Assembly: GCF_014698045.1 (NCBI RefSeq)
Contig: NZ_JACJSE010000002.1
Coordinates: 372,001 to 436,000 of the forward strand
From: Aulosira sp. FACHB-615
GTDB lineage: Bacteria > Cyanobacteriota > Cyanobacteriia > Cyanobacteriales > Nostocaceae
Direction of reading: 5' to 3'
Length of the DNA: 64,000 nt
Part shown: piece by piece, positions 60,334-64,000 of the stretch
How positions within the stretch are numbered: position 1 is the first letter of the stretch
Layout: each line of letters opens with the position of its first letter
Notes under the pieces: model-generated
Told to the model about the DNA's origin: nothing
What the model saw: the letters and a program-made list of their open reading frames with translations, nothing else
Database searches by the model: none
Position numbers and translations under genes: made by a program

Positions 60334-61152
60334 TTATTTACCCATTTCTGTAAGTAACCGTTGAATTACCACTGCATCTTCAGCATCAGGAACTTTGGAT
60401 AAGTAATTTTGTAAGTCTGTGACTGCTTGCGGGTAATGTCCTAATTGATAGTAAAGCAGACCGCGATCGCGGATTTCTAACATCGCTGCCGGAAATAACA
60501 ATAAAATTCGTTCCACAGCAGAGAGGGTTTTTTCCAAATCTTGCTGTTTGAGATATATGTATTTTAAGTTCGTCAGCATCCTAGCCAAAAATTGCCGATT
60601 GCTGACAGTGGCTAAAAATTCGGGTTTGAGGCTGACAGGTTGTTGAAACATTTGGGTGAGTCGTTCCTGACAATCTTCTGCAAACATTACCTCACCCCGA
60701 TTAAAAGCATCCACAAAAATCTCCATATCTGGAATATCAGGACGGATGAGAAAATGTCCCGGTAATCCTATACCCACCATCGGGAACCCAATTCTGTGGG
60801 CAATTTCTAGATAAACCAGTGCGAGAGTGATGGGAATCCCGATACGGCGGTCAATCACATCATTTAAAAAGCTGTTGCGGGGGTCGTAGTAGTTGCTACT
60901 ATTGCCCGTAAATCCCAAATCATCATACAAATACTGATTTAAGCTTTGAATCAACCGCAACGGATAGCGTGGAGTTGGTAAACGTTCTTGAACCTCTTGT
61001 GCCATTGTATCGAGGGCATTGAGATATTCTTCCGGGTCAAGGTTGGAATATTCTTCTTGGGCAATGTATAGTGCTGCCTTGGCCAAGTTGATATACTCGT
61101 CAGGTTGCTGAATCTCTTGGTAAAAATATTGTCTTGCTGACGAGAAATTCAT
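60334..61152 (-). CDS. SirB1 family protein (transglutaminase-like plus TPR)
   Basis: Start ATG 61152 gives 272 residues; a TTG two codons upstream is less likely. The N-terminal part is the SirB1/transglutaminase-like domain: ALDTMAQEVQERL, NQYLYDDLGFTGNSSNYYDP, NSFLNDVIDRRIGIPITLAL and VGIGLPGHFLIRP with FVDAFNRGEVM. The C-terminal ~80 residues form TPR-like helices (LEKTLSAVERILLLFPAA, RGLLYYQLGHYPQAV). The enzymatic role of the family is not settled; no catalytic Cys is evident. It is a single gene. Confidence 0.85.
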   Translation of the reverse strand: MNFSSARQYFYQEIQQPDEYINLAKAALYIAQEEYSNLDPEEYLNALDTMAQEVQERLPTPRYPLRLIQSLNQYLYDDLGFTGNSSNYYDPRNSFLNDVIDRRIGIPITLALVYLEIAHRIGFPMVGIGLPGHFLIRPDIPDMEIFVDAFNRGEVMFAEDCQERLTQMFQQPVSLKPEFLATVSNRQFLARMLTNLKYIYLKQQDLEKTLSAVERILLLFPAAMLEIRDRGLLYYQLGHYPQAVTDLQNYLSKVPDAEDAVVIQRLLTEMGK

Positions 61153-62084
61153 AAGCAAATTCTGCTGTAAATCTAAGATGAAGCTAGGGCAAATAGGGAC
61201 TGAGCGATTTTTGCACTTATCTTTATCTTAAGTGAAGAGCATGAAAGTAAAACGCCGAATGCAAAATCGCGCAACTTGATCAAACAGCATTCAGGAATCA
61301 GCCTTCAGAAATCAGAATCATAAATAAGTTAGGAGTCTACTAGATAGAAATTTTCATAGCCTGATAAAGCAATTCTGAATGATTTACAAACATCTTTCTA
61401 CCTTGTCTTGTGTTCATACCTTCCAAATCAGACTGCTATCGTACTGATTTTCTATTTCTCTTGCCATTCTGAATTATTACTGAGAATGTAATCTTTTTCA
61501 CTCAAAATCTTTATTATAACTAGATAAATAAATGACGAAAATTATTAAAAAATGTCGTTGATTGTGATTCTGATTTATTTTTATCAAAAATTGATTTATT
61601 GATAAAATCTGTAAAAATTTGTTTATACCAATTTAAAATTTTCCTTATATTTTATTCGTCTTATTTTTATATTTAATTATAAAAATATCTTGAAGGAATT
61701 AGGTTTATTTACAAAGTTTTATTATTGAGTTTGAACTTGTAATCGTCTCAAGTATTTACAAAATCAACTTTTGCGAGTAAATATACAGAATTAAAAATGT
61801 AATTATTGTGTAAATAACCGTATTTCTACTATCCAAAAAAATAGTTACCTACTAATCTAATTACATAGACCAGCGAGAACAGATAAAGATTAACTCGCTC
61901 AGATTCGGCAGAAATGTGTTTTCAAAGTGTGGTTACAGTAGTACGTTGATAATCAGCGATCGCGGCTAGAGAGGAATTCAGTTTACAACCATAATACTTG
62001 CTACTTTCTGGCATAATTCTTGCTGAAAATCCCTAAACTTTAGCAAAAAATATTGCCAATATCACGTTTAATTGGTAGAAAAAC
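61153..62084. other. Very AT-rich 932-bp spacer
   Basis: The region lies between divergent genes and is among the most AT-rich in the window, especially 61500-61850. It carries one HIP1-like GCGATCGC near 61957 and short CAGAAATCAGAATCA-type repeats near 61300. The promoter of the PEP-CTERM gene should be near its right end. No gene is supported. Confidence 0.5.
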
Positions 62085-63044
62085 ATGAAATCTCTCCAGG
62101 GTTTTTTCAAAACAGGTGCATTTTCTTTATTAGGTTTAGGATTAGTAACCGCACCTGCCCAAGCTGTCAATATTACTACTAGCAGTGACCCAAATATTTT
62201 AGTTAACAACATTTTAGGTTCAGGGATTACAATCTCTAATGCTACCTATCAAGGTGCATCAATAGCATCTGGAATCTTCACAGATGGTTTAACTTCAGGT
62301 ATCGGCATAGATAGAGGGATTATTCTCACTACTGGTAATGCAAAATTGGCATCCGGGCCAAATACTACTGAAAGTGCATCTAGTAGCAACAAAGTACCTG
62401 GTGATACTGACTTAAGTGCTTTAATTTCTGGTGTAAAAACCTTTGATGCTAGTGTACTAGAATTTGAATTTACATCCACAACTGGCAATCTATTTTTTAA
62501 TTATGTTTTCGCCTCCGAAGAATATAACGAATATGTAAATTCTCAATATAACGATGTATTTGGCTTTTTCTTAGATGGTAAAAATATTGCCTTAATTCCT
62601 GGAACTAATACACCAGTTTCTATTAATACTGTTAATGGTGGTAATCCATTTGGTAGTAATGCCACCAATCCGCAATTATTTAATAATAATGCCTTCAGTG
62701 ATGGTGGAATTTATAATCTGCAATATGATGGTTTTACCAACATCTTTTCTGTACAATTCTTAGGTTTGAGTGAAGGCGTACATCGACTGAAAATAGCAAT
62801 TGCAGATGTGGGAGATTATCGTTACGATTCTGCGGTGTTTATTCAAGCCGGTACTTTTTCTGCTGGTGAATTGCCAAAACCAAAACCCACACCCGTTCCG
62901 CAACCAACAACTCCAGTACCTACACCAACACCCGTAAAACAAGTACCAGAACCCACCACTATTGTAGGTATATTGGCTAGTGCTGCTTTTGGTCTGACAT
63001 CCCTCCGCAAGCGGACATTAGCAGCAACAAAAGCTCTCCGCTAA
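62085..63044 (+). CDS. Choice-of-anchor L domain protein with PEP-CTERM anchor
   Basis: The 319-residue protein has a signal peptide (cleavage near APAQA) and a choice-of-anchor L domain: DGLTSGIGIDRGIILTTGNA, DASVLEFEFTSTTGNLFFNY, VFASEEYNEYVNSQYNDVFG and LKIAIADVGDYRYDSAVFI. A Pro/Thr linker (about 265-290) precedes the sorting signal VPEPTTIVGILASAAFGLTS followed by LRKR. It should be exported and processed by exosortase, probably to the cell surface or matrix. No exosortase gene is in the window. Confidence 0.92.
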   Translation: MKSLQGFFKTGAFSLLGLGLVTAPAQAVNITTSSDPNILVNNILGSGITISNATYQGASIASGIFTDGLTSGIGIDRGIILTTGNAKLASGPNTTESASSSNKVPGDTDLSALISGVKTFDASVLEFEFTSTTGNLFFNYVFASEEYNEYVNSQYNDVFGFFLDGKNIALIPGTNTPVSINTVNGGNPFGSNATNPQLFNNNAFSDGGIYNLQYDGFTNIFSVQFLGLSEGVHRLKIAIADVGDYRYDSAVFIQAGTFSAGELPKPKPTPVPQPTTPVPTPTPVKQVPEPTTIVGILASAAFGLTSLRKRTLAATKALR

Positions 63045-63320
63045 ATTTTATGTAAAAATACGGAAACTTCATTATTAAATTACAAAGTAAGAAGTACTCT
63101 ATAAAAGTAACTTCACAGGAATAACACGTAGTAAGATAACTGCCAAGCTCAAAACTTGTAGTCAAACCAACTGTTTACCAGAATTTGCTGCTTGTTCTGT
63201 GATGCGATCGCCTATTAGGAGTAGTTTTCCCCTAAAACACAGTACCCCTAGACAAGTTACTTAACAAACCGCCCGTATTACTACTGGCCTCTTTCTTTGG
63301 AAAAACATTCTACTTAAAGT

Positions 63321-63992
63321 ATGGCTAAATCAAATTTTTTTTCCACATTCAGTAAACTAGGACTCACATTAACTACCATCACAGCCATAGGCATGGCAAC
63401 ATCTCATACAGCCAACGCCGCCACCTTGTTGTCTGACAACTTTAATAGTGAAAATGGTGGTGTGGGAAGTTTAAACTACAATGCTTTTACCAACTGGAAC
63501 GTTTCTGGTGGCAGCGTTGATTTAATTGGGAATGGTTCTTTTGACTTATTCCCTGGTAACGGACTGTATCTTGATACAGATGGCTCGACCAGTAATGCTG
63601 GCAGAATTACATCAAAAACAGCATTTACATTTAATCCGGGAGATTTAGTTGACATCAGTTTCGATCTTGGTGGCGCTAGTAGACGAGGCGAAACTAACTC
63701 CGTAATTGTCTCTTTGGGCAGTTTGTTCAACGAAACATTTACCTTACCAGCTAACGAAGCTTTGACTACCATTCGCCGTAGGATTAATGTCGCCACACTC
63801 ACCACTGCTAATTTAGCCTTTGAAGGCGTTGGTGGAGATAATGTTGGTTTAATCCTGGATAACATTACTCTGTCACGCACGCCCACATCAATTCCTGAAC
63901 CTAGTGCTTGGTTGGGTGTATTAGCATTGGGGGCTTTAGGTACAGTTTCAGTATCTAAGCGTCAACTCCAGAAACTAAAAGCTAAAGCATAA
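63321..63992 (+). CDS. PEP-CTERM exported protein
   Basis: The 223-residue protein has a signal peptide (LGLTLTTITAIGMATSHTAN, cleavage near NAA) and a beta-rich domain (LLSDNFNSENGGVGSLNYNA, NWNVSGGSVDLIGNGSFDLF, LAFEGVGGDNVGLILDNITL) like lectin/DUF642-type jelly rolls. The C-terminal sorting signal is IPEPSAWLGVLALGALGTVS plus Lys/Arg. It lies 276 bp after another PEP-CTERM gene on the same strand. Function is unknown; a carbohydrate-binding role is a guess. Confidence 0.87.
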   Translation: MAKSNFFSTFSKLGLTLTTITAIGMATSHTANAATLLSDNFNSENGGVGSLNYNAFTNWNVSGGSVDLIGNGSFDLFPGNGLYLDTDGSTSNAGRITSKTAFTFNPGDLVDISFDLGGASRRGETNSVIVSLGSLFNETFTLPANEALTTIRRRINVATLTTANLAFEGVGGDNVGLILDNITLSRTPTSIPEPSAWLGVLALGALGTVSVSKRQLQKLKAKA

Positions 63993-64000
63993 ATAAATTT

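Noticed and set aside
1..64000. tRNA, rRNA or other structured RNA genes
   Set aside because: No cloverleaf-like segment or rRNA stretch was recognised in the spacers; a covariance-model search would be decisive and could not be run.

Overview
The window looks like a chromosome segment of a filamentous, probably heterocyst-forming cyanobacterium (Nostoc, Anabaena or Calothrix type). Supporting signs are the many HIP1 octamers (GCGATCGC), plant-type [2Fe-2S] ferredoxins, a BvdR-type biliverdin reductase, cyanobacterial GAF-rich kinases, PEP-CTERM proteins, a KaiB-family protein, and many dispersed short repeats in the spacers. No rRNA, tRNA, CRISPR array, prophage or intact insertion sequence was recognised.

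Layout. 1-2.3 kb: start of a STAS protein, then a minus-strand oxidative-stress group (sulfiredoxin, Dps, an HTH protein). 2.4-5.2 kb: a SpoIID/LytB protein and two tandem ferredoxin genes with duplicated leaders. 5.5-7.7 kb: bvdR, map and a frameshifted DUF433 gene. 7.7-10.2 kb: a receptor adenylate cyclase overlapping a molybdopterin-oxidoreductase-fold lipoprotein gene. 10.5-13.4 kb: bifunctional putA. 14-19.9 kb: a 1967-residue RHS/YD-repeat protein fused to RTX repeats. 20.5-23.5 kb: a DUF72 protein, small unknown genes and a truncated glycosyltransferase. 24-30.6 kb: two divergent signalling genes, a histidine kinase and a 1622-residue CBS/GAF/PAS hybrid kinase. 30.7-33.4 kb: surface-polysaccharide genes. 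34.8-37.7 kb: a second RTX protein. 38-40.5 kb: cobU, a Cys-motif protein and rnz. 40.6-43.8 kb: a ricin-type lectin, a two-gene unit of unknowns and an LprI-like protein. 44-46.6 kb: hemC and glgA. 46.7-49.2 kb: an Rpn/DUF4351 protein followed by a 785-bp tandem duplication. 49.3-50.9 kb: wecB and a small membrane protein. 51.6-53.7 kb: pilT and a KaiB-domain fusion. 54-59 kb: a sulfate-type binding protein followed by pstS-pstC-pstA-pstB. 59.1-61.2 kb: a histone-deacetylase-family protein and a SirB1-like protein. 62-64 kb: two PEP-CTERM proteins.

How the genes may work together. Sulfiredoxin and Dps are both peroxide defence. The cyclase and its lipoprotein are translationally coupled and may form one sensor. 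The sbp-pst genes form an anion-uptake operon. The glycosyltransferases and acetyltransferase probably serve exopolysaccharide. The two RTX proteins share a C-terminal domain and probably use one type I secretion system that is not encoded here. No complete new system with a demonstrable mechanism is visible. The most unusual items are the RHS-RTX fusion, the lipoprotein-cyclase pair, the KaiB fusion beside pilT, the sulfate-type binding protein heading a pst operon, the 785-bp tandem duplication, and two dispersed inverted-repeat families, one of them with a nested insertion.
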